Notes: generated by a model from the sequence alone, not told the origin. A stretch of DNA of 64,000 nucleotides from Myroides phaeus (GCF_900099675.1 NZ_FNDQ01000005.1:62001-126000), one strand, 5' to 3'. Shown: positions 38,103 to 48,611, counted from the first letter of the stretch. Numbers and translations are program-made.

Positions 38103-39020
38103 ATGAAAAAGGTATATCTTATAGTATCAGTACTTTTTATGTGCTCTTTGACTTCGGTATTTGGTCAGGTTCAAGATGATACGCTTTTTGATGAAAATAG
38201 AAAAGCACAAGGATTGAATGAACGTTGGGATTTAACTCCAGAAACAAGAAAGAAGACTTTTACGATTACGCCTTATAAACCTATTTATTTGTTGCCTGCA
38301 AAATGGTATAGTAAACCAAATGAACAGCCGACAAGTTTAAACCCTAATAATAGTTCTACGGAACCGATTGATTATGACAATTGGGAGATTAAGTTTCAAT
38401 TAAGTTTTAAAACTAAAGTTGTACAAGGACTTTTTGATGGAAAAGGAGATGTATGGTTGGCATTTACCCAAACTGCCAATTGGCAAGCGTATAATGGACA
38501 AGAATCAAGACCTTTTCGTGAGTTAAATTACGAGCCTGAAATAATCTTTAATTATCCATTAGATTTTTCAATTAACGATTTTAAGTTTAAAATGGTTGGT
38601 TTAGGATTTAATCACCAATCAAATGGGAAAAGTTTACCTACTTCAAGAAGTTGGAATAGGTTTACAATGCATTTAGGAATGGAATATAATAAATGGACAT
38701 TTATGTTGCGTCCTTGGATTAAATTCCATGAAACATATGGAAAAGAAGATAATCCAAGAATTGAAGAGTATATTGGAAAGGGAGAACTAAATGTAATTTA
38801 TAGTAGAGATAATGGTCAAATGTTTACCTTCTTAATGAGAAGCAATATGCGTTTGAATAGTAGGTATAAAGGGTTTACTGAATTAACTTGGGCTTATCCA
38901 ATCAAACATAATTTGAAAGCATTTGTCGTTGTTAATAACGGATATGGAGATTCTATGATAGACTATAACTGGAATCAAACGACTGTTGGTGTGGGAATTA
39001 CCTTAATGGAATGGTTATAA
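38103..39020 (+). CDS. pldA: Outer-membrane phospholipase A
   Basis: About 305 residues with a signal peptide ending V-F-G-Q. The OMPLA active-site signature is complete: His171 and Ser173 in N-H-Q-S-N-G and Asn185 in S-R-S-W-N-R, equivalent to the His-Ser-Asn triad of E. coli OMPLA. Amphipathic strands support a 12-stranded barrel. The enzyme hydrolyses phospholipids misplaced in the outer leaflet. The ATG at 38103 directly follows the parC stop; the longer frame inside parC is rejected. It is probably transcribed with parE-parC. Confidence 0.88.
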   Translation: MKKVYLIVSVLFMCSLTSVFGQVQDDTLFDENRKAQGLNERWDLTPETRKKTFTITPYKPIYLLPAKWYSKPNEQPTSLNPNNSSTEPIDYDNWEIKFQLSFKTKVVQGLFDGKGDVWLAFTQTANWQAYNGQESRPFRELNYEPEIIFNYPLDFSINDFKFKMVGLGFNHQSNGKSLPTSRSWNRFTMHLGMEYNKWTFMLRPWIKFHETYGKEDNPRIEEYIGKGELNVIYSRDNGQMFTFLMRSNMRLNSRYKGFTELTWAYPIKHNLKAFVVVNNGYGDSMIDYNWNQTTVGVGITLMEWL

Positions 39021-39083
39021 TAGACTATTAATTTAAGTAGATATAATGAACTATTTATTATGCTACGTTAAATTTATAAAATA

Positions 39084-39121
39084 AAAAGAGGCTATCTAAT
39101 TATATAGATAGCCTCTTTCTT
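39084..39121. terminator. Terminator between pldA and hemN region
   Basis: AAAGAGGCTATCTA and TAGATAGCCTCTTT pair around ATTATA, with A and T tracts on either side. It can serve the convergent genes on both sides. Confidence 0.8.
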
Positions 39122-39183
39122 TATTAATATTACTGCTGTAAAGCAATAAAAACAAATGACAATTCAGTTTGTAAATCCTTGTA

Positions 39184-39384
39184 TTAAGAGTTTTCGATGT
39201 CTTGTTGTTTAGCAGCTTTCTTTAGAGAATATGCTAAATAAGCAATGAATGCTATGAACCCAAGAAAAGAGAACCAATTATCTTTTATAGACCATAAGTT
39301 CTCGCTATTTAAATTGAAAATTCCGTAAACTAACCATAGTAAAACTATAAAAGTAGCTCCTTTTTCAAGATTTTTTTTATTCAT
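39184..39384 (-). CDS. Small two-segment membrane protein
   Basis: A 66-residue protein with two hydrophobic segments (about 9-24 and 34-54), a basic start and a charged tail. No family was recognised. It lies 10 bp behind hemN on the same strand, so it is very likely part of the same transcript. Confidence 0.6.
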   Translation of the reverse strand: MNKKNLEKGATFIVLLWLVYGIFNLNSENLWSIKDNWFSFLGFIAFIAYLAYSLKKAAKQQDIENS

Positions 39385-39394
39385 TTTTAGTTGT

Positions 39395-40756
39395 TTAAAT
39401 AGTCATTGAGAAAAGCTGTCTTTGTGGTTTATTTCTCTGAAGGCGTAAATCGAAAGCCATACAAATATTTCTTACAAAAGCTCTTCCTTTTTTAGATATC
39501 TTAATTTTACTTCCTGTAATACTGATAAGCTGATCTTCTTCAAACTCCTTTAATTCTTGCAAGATAGGAGTGAAGTTAATTTTATCAATATCCTTATCTA
39601 AATCAGTAGATAAAGAACACATTAAATTTAAGATATGTTTTCGGATTATCAAATCTTCTTCCGTCAAAATATGACCTTTAGTAACAGGTATTATATTTTC
39701 TTCTAATAAGTTATAATAAGTATCAATATCTTTTTCATTTTGTGCAAAAGAATACCAACTATCACTTATAGAAGAAACTCCTAAACCAATCATTACTTGT
39801 GTTTTAGACGAAGTATAGCCCATAAAGTTTCTATGTATACTATGCGAATTTAGAGCTTTGTACAATGAATCAGATTTCAAAGCAAAGTGATCCATTCCAA
39901 TTTCTACGTAGTCATTCTTTAACAAAAGCTCTTTGCCTTTTTCGTAAAGTTCACGTTTTTCGTTGTCTTTTGGTACGTCTTCATCATTAAAACCTCTTTG
40001 GCCATTACCTTTAATCCACGGCACGTGTGCATAGCTATAAAAAGCAAGTCTATCAGGAGATAACGACTTTGTTTTTTCGATTGTATCTATAACGTGTGAT
40101 AAATTTTGAAAAGGCAAACCATAAATAATATCGTGCGATATAGAAGTGTAACCAAGTTCTTTAGCCCAAAGAGTAACTTTAGCAACATTGTGAAAACTCT
40201 GTTCTCTATGTATCGCTTTTTGAACTTCTGGGTTATAATCTTGTACGCCAAAGCTAACACGTCTAAAACCTAAGTTGTACAACGTAGCTAAGTGTTCTTT
40301 CGTTGTGTTATTAGGGTGTCCCTCAAAACTAAATTCGTGGTTATTAGCAATGATGGCATTATTTGTTATTCCTTCTATCAACATTGTTAGATTCTCTGGA
40401 GAGAAGAAGGTAGGAGTACCACCACCTAAGTGAATTTCCTTAATCTTTGGTTTAGCACCAAAAAGAGTACAATACAATTGCCATTCTTTTAGTACAGCTT
40501 GTATATAAGGATTTTCTACTTCGTGTCTTTTTGTGATTCTTTTATGGCAACCACAAAAAGTACAAAGACTTTCACAAAAAGGCAAATGGATATATATACT
40601 TATACCCTCACTATCATTAGACTCTATGAAGGATCTTTTACACGATTCAAGCCAACTTTCTCTGGTAAATGTTTCTTGTTCCCAATAAGGTACAGTAGGG
40701 TAACTGGTATATCTTGGACCAGGTACATTGTATTTTTGAATAAGAGAAAGTGACAT
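39395..40756 (-). CDS. hemN: Oxygen-independent coproporphyrinogen III oxidase (radical SAM)
   Basis: A 453-residue radical SAM enzyme that converts coproporphyrinogen III to protoporphyrinogen IX without O2. The cluster motif C-E-S-L-C-T-F-C-G-C gives Cys61, Cys65, Cys68 and the HemN-specific Cys70. The N-terminal Y-N-V-P-G-P-R-Y-T-S-Y-P is diagnostic of true HemN rather than HemW. Length is normal. A Crp/Fnr-type box and a -7 element lie upstream, which fits the known Fnr control of hemN in other bacteria. It is followed by a small membrane protein. Confidence 0.95.
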   Translation of the reverse strand: MSLSLIQKYNVPGPRYTSYPTVPYWEQETFTRESWLESCKRSFIESNDSEGISIYIHLPFCESLCTFCGCHKRITKRHEVENPYIQAVLKEWQLYCTLFGAKPKIKEIHLGGGTPTFFSPENLTMLIEGITNNAIIANNHEFSFEGHPNNTTKEHLATLYNLGFRRVSFGVQDYNPEVQKAIHREQSFHNVAKVTLWAKELGYTSISHDIIYGLPFQNLSHVIDTIEKTKSLSPDRLAFYSYAHVPWIKGNGQRGFNDEDVPKDNEKRELYEKGKELLLKNDYVEIGMDHFALKSDSLYKALNSHSIHRNFMGYTSSKTQVMIGLGVSSISDSWYSFAQNEKDIDTYYNLLEENIIPVTKGHILTEEDLIIRKHILNLMCSLSTDLDKDIDKINFTPILQELKEFEEDQLISITGSKIKISKKGRAFVRNICMAFDLRLQRNKPQRQLFSMTI

Positions 40757-40776
40757 ATTTATTATATATTTGAAAA

Positions 40777-40820
40777 CAAAAGTAGAGTTTAAAAATAGTG
40801 CATAATATGATAATTGTCAT
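40777..40820 (-). promoter_or_regulatory. hemN promoter with Crp/Fnr-type box
   Basis: On the minus strand ATGACAATTATCAT (40820 to 40807) is a TGA-N6-TCA dyad, and TACTTTTG (40784 to 40777) is a TAnnTTTG element. Box start to -7 start is 36 nt, as at two other promoters in the window. The box would sit near -43, a class II activator position. Confidence 0.55.
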
Positions 40821-40845
40821 TTTAGCCTATCAAATCAAACAAATT

Positions 40846-41235
40846 ATGAGAACAAAAAATGTAATGAAATTCTTTTTAGTACTATGTATGGGAATTTCTA
40901 CTGTAGCTTGTGCACAGGAAAAACAAGATCATTTAATGTCTAATGAAACGTTTAAAGAAGTAATTGAGACGAATAAGGTTCAGTTATTAGATGTAAGAAC
41001 TGAGAAAGAGTTTAATGAAGGAACAATTGAGTACGCTAAAAATATTGATGTATTACAAGATAATTTTTTAGAAGAAGCTAATAAATTAGATAAGTCGCAA
41101 CCGTTATATATTTTCTGTAAATCAGGTAAGAGAAGTGCCAAAGCGAGAAATATGCTATTAGAACAAGGTTTTGAAAAAGTATATGAATTAAAAGAAGGAT
41201 ATTCTAAATGGAATACTACTTCTGTTGAGAATTAG
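40846..41235 (+). CDS. Rhodanese-domain lipoprotein
   Basis: About 129 residues: a signal peptide with lipobox S-T-V-A-C-A, then a single rhodanese domain. The active-site loop C-K-S-G-K-R-S has the catalytic cysteine in I-F-C-K, and D-V-R-T-E-K-E-F-N-E-G is the usual first strand-loop. Such proteins transfer sulfur or act in redox reactions outside the cytoplasm. The ATG at 40846 is chosen because the signal peptide begins there; an upstream GTG frame is rejected. It is divergent from hemN and shares its regulatory region. Confidence 0.82.
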   Translation: MRTKNVMKFFLVLCMGISTVACAQEKQDHLMSNETFKEVIETNKVQLLDVRTEKEFNEGTIEYAKNIDVLQDNFLEEANKLDKSQPLYIFCKSGKRSAKARNMLLEQGFEKVYELKEGYSKWNTTSVEN

Positions 41236-41357
41236 TAGGATACCTTGCGGAATTGAGAATATGACTCTTGTAACGAAATTGATTTTATCAATTATTTAAG
41301 ATTTATTATTCTTTATGAGAACGAAGTTTTGTTATTTTTGAAAAAAACAGTGAGATT

Positions 41358-41642
41358 ATGGATACAGCATCATTTGGAGGATTTATAAAGACTTTACTGA
41401 TTATAGTATTAGTCTATTATGCGTTCAAGTTTGCTATGCGTTATTTATTTCCTTTGCTATTAATGAAGGTAGCAAAAAAGGCAGGGCAGAACTTTCAAGA
41501 AAGACAACAACAACAATATAACCAGTATAGAGAGAATCAAAGTCAACAAGCGAAACCAAACAATTCGTCAGACAATCAGGTTCCTCGATCAACAAAGGTT
41601 GTTGGTGAATATATTGAGTTTGAAGAAATAGATACAAAATAA
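41358..41642 (+). CDS. DUF4834 family protein
   Basis: A 94-residue protein with one transmembrane segment (about 9-33) followed by a Q- and N-rich linker and a conserved ending, V-V-G-E-Y-I-E-F-E-E-I. This layout is that of the DUF4834 family of Flavobacteriia, of unknown function. It is usually found close to YfhO-like genes, as here. A terminator follows. Confidence 0.75.
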   Translation: MDTASFGGFIKTLLIIVLVYYAFKFAMRYLFPLLLMKVAKKAGQNFQERQQQQYNQYRENQSQQAKPNNSSDNQVPRSTKVVGEYIEFEEIDTK

Positions 41643-41645
41643 TAA

Positions 41646-41671
41646 GAAGACCCCAGTGTGGGTCTTTTTTT
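41646..41671 (+). terminator. Terminator after the DUF4834 gene
   Basis: AAGACCC and GGGTCTT form a short stem with loop CAGTGT and seven T behind. Confidence 0.75.
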
Positions 41672-41763
41672 ATGCTCTTATATTTCTGTAATGTTCTCTT
41701 TAGTGCGTGATTAAATTTACTTACTTTAGCGTATTCAATAAAAAAGTAAATGCCACGCAAAGG

Positions 41764-44202
41764 ATGAATACGTTAAAGAAATTTTTACCCCATTTTTTAG
41801 TTGTTATAGGTTTTGCTATAGTAGCCTTGTTATATTTTTCTCCTGTCTTATCAGGAAAGGTTATCCACCAGTCTGATATCGTACAATACACCGGTATGGC
41901 TAAAGAACAAATAGACTATCGTTTACAATCAGGAGATGAACCATATTGGACTAATAGTGCTTTTGGAGGAATGCCAACCTATCAATTGGGGGCAAAGTAT
42001 CCGCATAACTACGTGAAGGCATTGGATAGTGCTATTCGCTTTTTACCGCGACCAGCAGATTATTTATTTGTTTACTTCATTGGTTTTTACATTTTATTAA
42101 TTTCGTTAGGAATGAAACCTTTAAGGTCTTTTATCGGAGCCTTAGCCTTTGGTTTTTCAACCTATTTGATTATTATATTAGGCGTTGGACACAATGCGAA
42201 AGCACACGCTATTGCTTATATGCCAATGGTTGTGGCTGGTGTCTTATTAGTCTTTAGAAAGCATTATATCAAGGGAGGTATACTTACTTTAGTTGCCGCG
42301 GCATTAGAAATTAGTGCTAACCATTTTCAGATGACGTATTATCTACTATTACTATTGTTGGTGATAGGCATTTATTACACAGTTATTTATATTAAAAATA
42401 AGGAGTTTAAGGAATTAGGAACTGCCATAGGTATTTTTATTGTAGCCGGTATTTTAAGTATAGGAGCAAATGCAACTAATTTAATGGCAACGTCTGAATA
42501 TACGAAGTTTAGTACTCGTAGTAATAGTGAATTGTCTTTTCAAGCAGATGGTTCGCCAAAGACTTCTTCAAATGCAATGAGTTATGAGTATATCACTGAA
42601 TATAGTTATGGTTTATTTGAAAGTTTTAACTTACTTGTTCCTCGTTTAACGGGGGGAGCTAATAATGAGAAACTTGATAGCAAATCGAATGTTTATAATT
42701 ATTTTGGCTCGTTAGGAGCATCACATCAACAAGCTGCAGAAATGGCTGAACACTCGCCAACGTATTGGGGAGACCAACCAATTGTAGCAGCACCAGCTTA
42801 TATAGGAATTGTTGTTTTCTTCTTATTTGTGGTTGGAATGTTTGCTGAAAAGCGAAACGTAAAGTATGCCTTTCTTATTGGGGCAGTTCTGTCATTATTA
42901 CTTTCTTGGGGTAAGAACTTTCCTTTATTAACCGACTTTTTCATTGATTATGTGCCTTTATACAACAAGTTTAGAGCTGTATCATCAATACAAGTAATCT
43001 TAGAATTGTGTATCCCTGCTTTAGCAATAATGGGATTATACGCATATAGTAAAATTGAGAAAGAAGAGCAGATGGCTGTACTTAAGAAGTCTGCTATTAT
43101 TACTGTTTTACTTTTCGCTTTCTTGTTTGTCATCAAAGGAACATTAAGCTTTATTGGTTTAAACGATGATTACTACAGAAGTGCTTACGGAGAAATCGGA
43201 CCTGGTTATATCAAAGCGTTGATAGATGATAGAAAATCTCTTTATACAGCAGACTTGATTAGAGCATTTATCTTAGTATTGTTTACGGCTGTTACTTTAT
43301 TCTTTACAGCAAAGGAGAAAATATCAGCAAAAATATCAGTGATTATTATTGGTGTTTTGATGGTGGGAGACTTGGTATTAGTTGACAGAAGATATGTAAA
43401 TGATTCTAATTTTGTATTAGCCACACAAATGACTAATCCATTCCAAGCAACTCAAGCAGATAAAGTTATTTTAAATGACCCGAGCCACTTTAGAGTTTAT
43501 GAAGTAGCAGGTGGATTTAACAGTGCGCGTTCATCATTTTTCCATAATTCGTTAGGAGGATACCACGCTGCTAAGCCACGTAGAATGCAAGAATTAGCAG
43601 AGTACCAATTGAACGGAAAGAACAATATGGAAGTTCTGAATATGATGAATGTTCGCTATGTAATTCAAAAAGATGAGCAAGGACAAGATATTCCAATGCT
43701 AAACGAAAATGCGAATGGCAATGCTTGGTTTGTTTCAAGAATCAAAAAAGTAAGTACTGCTGATGATGAAATGAAAGCGTTTGACCAATTAAAAACTAAA
43801 ACAGAAGCTGTAGTAAATACAACACAATTTTCAAATATTAGCTTAGAAGATAATTATACAGTTGATTCGGCTACTATTTCATTGCGTAGTTATGCCCCAA
43901 ATAAAGTGGTATATGACTATACAAGTGAGGAAGATGCAGTAGCTGTATTCTCAGAAATATATTATCCAAAAGGATGGATTGCAAAGATTGATGGGGTAAC
44001 AGAAACGCCAATTTTTGCAGCTGATTATGTATTAAGAGCAGTAGTGTTACCAAAAGGGAAACACACTATAGAGTTTACATTTGAACCAGAAGTTATTAAG
44101 AAAGGAGGAATGATTTCATTAATTTCATCATTCTTAATCCTGTTAGTTATTGTTGGGGGAGTTCTTTATGTAGTAAGAATGGAAAAAGAAAAAAGAGCGT
44201 AA
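41764..44202 (+). CDS. YfhO family large membrane protein
   Basis: About 812 residues with roughly a dozen transmembrane segments in the first 550 residues and again one at the C-terminus, with a soluble domain between (about 570-780). This is the YfhO/GT-C-like layout; B. subtilis YfhO is linked to glycosylation of teichoic acids. In Bacteroidota the family is likely involved in moving or adding a sugar at the cell envelope, which is inference. The ATG at 41764 opens the first hydrophobic segment and is preferred over a start 57 bp upstream. The glycosyltransferase follows after 9 bp. Confidence 0.85.
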   Translation: MNTLKKFLPHFLVVIGFAIVALLYFSPVLSGKVIHQSDIVQYTGMAKEQIDYRLQSGDEPYWTNSAFGGMPTYQLGAKYPHNYVKALDSAIRFLPRPADYLFVYFIGFYILLISLGMKPLRSFIGALAFGFSTYLIIILGVGHNAKAHAIAYMPMVVAGVLLVFRKHYIKGGILTLVAAALEISANHFQMTYYLLLLLLVIGIYYTVIYIKNKEFKELGTAIGIFIVAGILSIGANATNLMATSEYTKFSTRSNSELSFQADGSPKTSSNAMSYEYITEYSYGLFESFNLLVPRLTGGANNEKLDSKSNVYNYFGSLGASHQQAAEMAEHSPTYWGDQPIVAAPAYIGIVVFFLFVVGMFAEKRNVKYAFLIGAVLSLLLSWGKNFPLLTDFFIDYVPLYNKFRAVSSIQVILELCIPALAIMGLYAYSKIEKEEQMAVLKKSAIITVLLFAFLFVIKGTLSFIGLNDDYYRSAYGEIGPGYIKALIDDRKSLYTADLIRAFILVLFTAVTLFFTAKEKISAKISVIIIGVLMVGDLVLVDRRYVNDSNFVLATQMTNPFQATQADKVILNDPSHFRVYEVAGGFNSARSSFFHNSLGGYHAAKPRRMQELAEYQLNGKNNMEVLNMMNVRYVIQKDEQGQDIPMLNENANGNAWFVSRIKKVSTADDEMKAFDQLKTKTEAVVNTTQFSNISLEDNYTVDSATISLRSYAPNKVVYDYTSEEDAVAVFSEIYYPKGWIAKIDGVTETPIFAADYVLRAVVLPKGKHTIEFTFEPEVIKKGGMISLISSFLILLVIVGGVLYVVRMEKEKRA

Positions 44203-44211
44203 AACTGTGTT

Positions 44212-45507
44212 ATGACAGAGAAAAAGAAAGTTTTAATCATTAGTTATTATTGGCCACCAGCAGGAGGACCAGGCGTACAGCGTTGGTTAAAGTTTGTGAA
44301 ATACCTTCCAGACTTTGCTATTGAGCCTATTTTATATATACCTGATAATGCTACCTATCCCTTAGTGGATAATAACCTTATTAAAGAAGTTAACCCTAAT
44401 CTTACAATACTTAGAAATAAGATTAGTGAACCCTATAAGTTTGCTAAAGTTTTCTCGTCAAACAAGACGAGTTCTCTTAGTGCTGGTATGATTCCAAATC
44501 AAAAGAAGCAGACTTTTATAGACAAGTTGTTATTATGGGTCAGAGGTAATTGCTTTATTCCAGATGCACGTGTGAAGTGGGTAAAACCCTCTGTAGTCTA
44601 TCTTACAAAATATTTGAAGGATAATCCGGATGTGAAGACAATCATTACAACCGGGCCTCCTCATAGTATGCACTTGATTGGTATGGTGTTGAAAGAGAAG
44701 TTAGGAGTAAATTGGATTGCTGATTTTAGAGATCCTTGGACAACCATTGGTTACCACAAAGAACTGAAATTGACAGAAAAGTCTAAGCAAGCTCATTTAA
44801 ATTTAGAAAAGCAGGTATTGAATAATGCAGATGAGATTATTGTAACAAGTAAGACTACTAAATGCGAATTTGAAGAGAAGACGAGTACTCCTATAACAGT
44901 AATTACCAATGGATATGATATTACCAATGTAGGAAAAGTCAGTTTAGATGATAAGTTTACTTTAGCTCATATTGGTTCATTTCTTGCTAACAGAAACCCA
45001 CGTGTTTTATGGAAGGCAATTAGCGAATTGAGAAAAGAAAATAAAGAGTTCAAAGCGCAGTTTCAATTAAAATTAATCGGAAAGGTCAGCCAAGAAATCT
45101 TAGATACAATCAAGGAGTTTAAATTAGAGGGATGTACGCTAAATATGGGCTATATAGATCATATAGATTCTTTAAAGCAAATGCGTGCCTCTCAAGTATT
45201 ATTATTAGTTGAAATTGATTCAGATGATACTAAAGCAATTATTCCAGGAAAGTTATTTGAGTATATGGCCTCTGAACGACCAATATTGGGGATAGGACCA
45301 GAGGAATCTGATTTCTTTGAGATAATTCAACAGACCAATACTGGAAAAGTAGCTTTATATAGCGAAAAGGATAAGATAATGGACATCTTGTCTGAGTACT
45401 TTGAATTGTATAAAAGCAAGCAATTAAATGTACACGGAATGGGATTACAATATTACAGTCGCAAGCGCTTAACAGAGAAATTAGCAAGTGTAATTAAGAA
45501 GTTTTAA
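44212..45507 (+). CDS. Glycosyltransferase, GT4-like (GT-B fold)
   Basis: A 431-residue cytosolic glycosyltransferase. The N-terminal Y-Y-W-P-P-A-G-G-P-G-V-Q-R-W loop is the acceptor-side loop of GT4 enzymes, and the C-terminal P-G-K-L-F-E-Y-M-A-S-E-R-P-I-L motif near 344-358 matches the nucleotide-sugar binding E-x7-E region. It is probably translated together with the YfhO gene, which points to envelope glycan synthesis. The sugar is unknown. Confidence 0.85.
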   Translation: MTEKKKVLIISYYWPPAGGPGVQRWLKFVKYLPDFAIEPILYIPDNATYPLVDNNLIKEVNPNLTILRNKISEPYKFAKVFSSNKTSSLSAGMIPNQKKQTFIDKLLLWVRGNCFIPDARVKWVKPSVVYLTKYLKDNPDVKTIITTGPPHSMHLIGMVLKEKLGVNWIADFRDPWTTIGYHKELKLTEKSKQAHLNLEKQVLNNADEIIVTSKTTKCEFEEKTSTPITVITNGYDITNVGKVSLDDKFTLAHIGSFLANRNPRVLWKAISELRKENKEFKAQFQLKLIGKVSQEILDTIKEFKLEGCTLNMGYIDHIDSLKQMRASQVLLLVEIDSDDTKAIIPGKLFEYMASERPILGIGPEESDFFEIIQQTNTGKVALYSEKDKIMDILSEYFELYKSKQLNVHGMGLQYYSRKRLTEKLASVIKKF

Positions 45508-45525
45508 GATTACGGAAATATAAAC

Positions 45526-45557
45526 AAAAAAGGGTAACGCATCGCGTTACCCTTTTT
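45526..45557. terminator. Bidirectional terminator between glycosyltransferase and uvrA
   Basis: AAAAAAGGGTAACGC and GCGTTACCCTTTTTT flank ATC: a perfect stem with A and T tracts between convergent genes. Confidence 0.9.
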
Positions 45558-45559
45558 TG

Positions 45560-48370
45560 TTATAATTTATCTTTCAAGTATTTACCTGTAATAGATTTTT
45601 TGTTTTTACAAATCTCCTCAGGAGTTCCAAAAGCAACAAGTTCACCACCATTTTCACCTCCTTCAGGACCAATATCAATGATGTAATCAGCACATTTAAT
45701 AAGGTCTAAATTATGTTCAATTACAATAATAGAATGCCCTTTAGCAATCAATGCCTCAAATGATTTAAGCAATTTCTGAATATCGTGAAAATGAAGACCC
45801 GTAGTAGGTTCATCAAAAACAAATAATACCTTATCTCTTGTTGTACCTGCCAATAAGAAAGACGCCAACTTAATACGTTGAGCCTCACCACCAGAAAGTG
45901 TTGAAGATGACTGTCCTAATTGCACATACCCCAAACCAACCTCGTGTAAAGGTCTTAATCGTTGTGCTATTTTTGTTTGATTATGCGTTTCAAAGAATTG
46001 TAAAGCATCATCAATTGTCATTGTTAAGATGTCATCAATATTCTTCCCTTCAAAATTTACTTCAAGAATTTCCTTTTTAAATCGTTTACCATGACAAGTT
46101 TCACATTCTAAGTGAACATCAGCCATAAACTGCATTTCTACCGTTACAGTACCTTCCCCTTTACAAGTTTCACATCTTCCACCATCTACGTTAAAAGAGA
46201 AGTGTTTTGGTTGGTAATTGCGCAATTTAGACAACTGTTGTTTAGAATATAAATCTCTAATTTCATCATAGGCTTTGATATACGTAACAGGATTAGATCG
46301 CGAACTTCTACCTATTGGGTTTTGATCTACATATTCCACCGCTTTGATATTGGCAAACTCACCACGCATTTCTGTAAATTGGCCTGGCTTATCACTAAGT
46401 CCAGTCAGCTTTTTCTGTAAGGCAGGATGTAGTATCTTTTTAACCAGTGTACTCTTTCCTGAACCAGAAACCCCTGTGATTACAGTCAAACAATCAAGCG
46501 GAAAAATAACATCTATATTTTTCAAGTTATTTTCTCTCGCACCAACAATCTCGATGTAATTCTTATACTCACGTCTTGACTTTGGCACTTCAATTTTCAT
46601 TTTACCACTTAGGTATTGACCTGTCAAAGAATCTGACTTTAAAATATCCTCATAAGTACCCTGAGCTACAAGTTCTCCACCATACGTACCCGCTTCCGGA
46701 CCAATATCAATAATTTGGTCAGCCGATTTCATAATATCCTCATCGTGCTCTACTACAATCACTGTATTACCAAGAGCCTTTAAGTTATTAAGCACATCAA
46801 TAAGTTTTTCTGTATCCTTAGGATGTAAACCAATACTCGGTTCGTCTAAGATATACATAGAGCCCACTAAACTACTACCAAGAGAAGTAGCCAAGTTAAT
46901 ACGCTGAGATTCCCCACCCGACAAGGTAGAGGAATTACGATTTAGTGTGAGGTAGTCTAAACCAACATTCGTTAAGAACTCCAAGCGATTATTGATTTCA
47001 ATCAATAGTCGATTAGCAACCTTAGCGTCGTATTTATTCAGTTCTAATTGATTAAAAAATGTTTTAATATGTTTAATTGGCAAATCAACCAATTCAGATA
47101 CCGTTTTACCGCCTACTAAAACGTAGTTTGCCTCTTTTCTAAGTCTTTTACCTTTACAAGTAGGACATTTAGTTTTACCTCTATAACGAGAAAGTAAAAC
47201 CCTATTTTGTATTTTATAATTCTTTTCCTCCAGTTCCTCAAAGAAGCCATTTAAACCAGTAAAGAACTTATTACCCTCCCAAAGTAGTGTTTTTTGTTCT
47301 TCTGTAAGTTCAAAGATAGGTTTGTGAATAGGGAAGTCAAATTTATAAGCATTATTGACTAACTGGTCTCTATACCAGCTCATTGATTCACCTCTCCAAG
47401 GAAAAACAGCATTTTCATAAACAGAAAGTCCTGTATTAGGAATTACTAATTCCTCATCAATACCTATAATATTACCATAACCATCACAAGAAGGGCAGGC
47501 TCCATAAGGATTGTTGAAGCTAAATAAATGCACATTTGGTTCTAAAAAGGTAATACCATCTAATGTAAAGTTATTACTAAACTCTACTCTTGAATTATCA
47601 GAAAGATCTTGTAAATAACAATAACCTTTACCCTCAAAGAAAGCATTCTCAATAGAATCTCCCAGACGATTAAAAAATTCCTCTGTGTCATTTACAACAA
47701 TTCGGTCAACGATAAGCATAATATCCTTGACGTTCATTTTTGCAATATCCTCTGGCGTATTCTCGTCTAAGAAAGAATCTAAACGTGTTGTTTCATTTTT
47801 GTAAAGAATTCTTGCATATCCCTGTTGTAACAAAATATGTAAGAGAATATGCAATTCTCTATCCTCATCCAATTGTATAGGAGCAAGTAGTAACCATTTA
47901 GATTTAAGTTCTAATTCTTTTATATAATCCAAAACATCACTCACAGTATCTTTTTTAACTTCCTTTCCAGAAATTGGAGAGAAAGTTTTTCCAATACGAG
48001 CATAAAGAAGTTTGATATAGTCATAGATTTCAGTTGACGTACCTACTGTAGATCGAGCATTTGTTGTATTTACCTTTTGCTCAATAGCAATAGCAGGCGC
48101 AATACCCTTGATGTATTCAACTTTTGGTTTATCAATTCTACCAAGGAATTGACGTGCATAAGCAGACAAACTTTCCACATACCTTCTTTGCCCTTCAGCA
48201 TAAAGGGTATCAAAAGCTAAACTTGATTTTCCAGAACCAGACAAACCGGTAACAACAACAAAATTGTTTCGAGGAATAACAACGTCTATATTTTTAAGAT
48301 TGTGCAACTGAGCACCTTTAATAATAATATTCTTTTTGGGATCTATTTTAGAGAAATCTGTTTTTTTCAT
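45560..48370 (-). CDS. uvrA: Excinuclease ABC subunit A
   Basis: A 936-residue damage-recognition ATPase of nucleotide excision repair. Two ABC modules are visible: Walker [10 protein letters not shown] near residue 43 and G-V-S-G-S-G-K-S-T near 644, and each module has an L-S-G-G-E signature. Zinc-binding C-x-x-C pairs occur (C-P-S-C, C-P-T-C, and C-E-T-C twice near 742-772). Length and domain order are standard. It is a single-gene unit with its own -7 element. Confidence 0.97.
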   Translation of the reverse strand: MKKTDFSKIDPKKNIIIKGAQLHNLKNIDVVIPRNNFVVVTGLSGSGKSSLAFDTLYAEGQRRYVESLSAYARQFLGRIDKPKVEYIKGIAPAIAIEQKVNTTNARSTVGTSTEIYDYIKLLYARIGKTFSPISGKEVKKDTVSDVLDYIKELELKSKWLLLAPIQLDEDRELHILLHILLQQGYARILYKNETTRLDSFLDENTPEDIAKMNVKDIMLIVDRIVVNDTEEFFNRLGDSIENAFFEGKGYCYLQDLSDNSRVEFSNNFTLDGITFLEPNVHLFSFNNPYGACPSCDGYGNIIGIDEELVIPNTGLSVYENAVFPWRGESMSWYRDQLVNNAYKFDFPIHKPIFELTEEQKTLLWEGNKFFTGLNGFFEELEEKNYKIQNRVLLSRYRGKTKCPTCKGKRLRKEANYVLVGGKTVSELVDLPIKHIKTFFNQLELNKYDAKVANRLLIEINNRLEFLTNVGLDYLTLNRNSSTLSGGESQRINLATSLGSSLVGSMYILDEPSIGLHPKDTEKLIDVLNNLKALGNTVIVVEHDEDIMKSADQIIDIGPEAGTYGGELVAQGTYEDILKSDSLTGQYLSGKMKIEVPKSRREYKNYIEIVGARENNLKNIDVIFPLDCLTVITGVSGSGKSTLVKKILHPALQKKLTGLSDKPGQFTEMRGEFANIKAVEYVDQNPIGRSSRSNPVTYIKAYDEIRDLYSKQQLSKLRNYQPKHFSFNVDGGRCETCKGEGTVTVEMQFMADVHLECETCHGKRFKKEILEVNFEGKNIDDILTMTIDDALQFFETHNQTKIAQRLRPLHEVGLGYVQLGQSSSTLSGGEAQRIKLASFLLAGTTRDKVLFVFDEPTTGLHFHDIQKLLKSFEALIAKGHSIIVIEHNLDLIKCADYIIDIGPEGGENGGELVAFGTPEEICKNKKSITGKYLKDKL

Positions 48371-48392
48371 TTTGCCTACAAAGGTTGAAAAA

Positions 48393-48400
48393 CAAAGGTA
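48393..48400 (-). promoter_or_regulatory. -7 element of the uvrA promoter
   Basis: On the minus strand TACCTTTG matches TAnnTTTG exactly and lies about 23 bp before the start codon. The -33 region is only T-rich; no LexA-type dyad was seen. Confidence 0.5.
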
Positions 48401-48603
48401 GTGCTTTCTTTGTTTCTTTAAAACTTAGACTACTTTGTTTTTAATACAATTCGCAAATAAGAAGGTAGGAGGGAGTAGTTCTACTAACTTTAAGGTATAT
48501 ATGTGATAGAAGCAGAATTGAATTGTGAAATATTATAAAGATCAGCTTTTGATTATCAGAATAATAAAAAAAGCATAAAATTATTTTAACACAATATTTT
48601 GTG

Positions 48604-48611
48604 TATATTTG
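48604..48611 (+). promoter_or_regulatory. -7 element of the sigma factor gene promoter
   Basis: TATATTTG, a perfect TAnnTTTG, would give a leader of about 80 nt before the ATG at 48696. The -33 region (TTTTAAC near 48584) is weak. The rest of the 325-bp interval between uvrA and this gene holds nothing else assignable. Confidence 0.45.
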
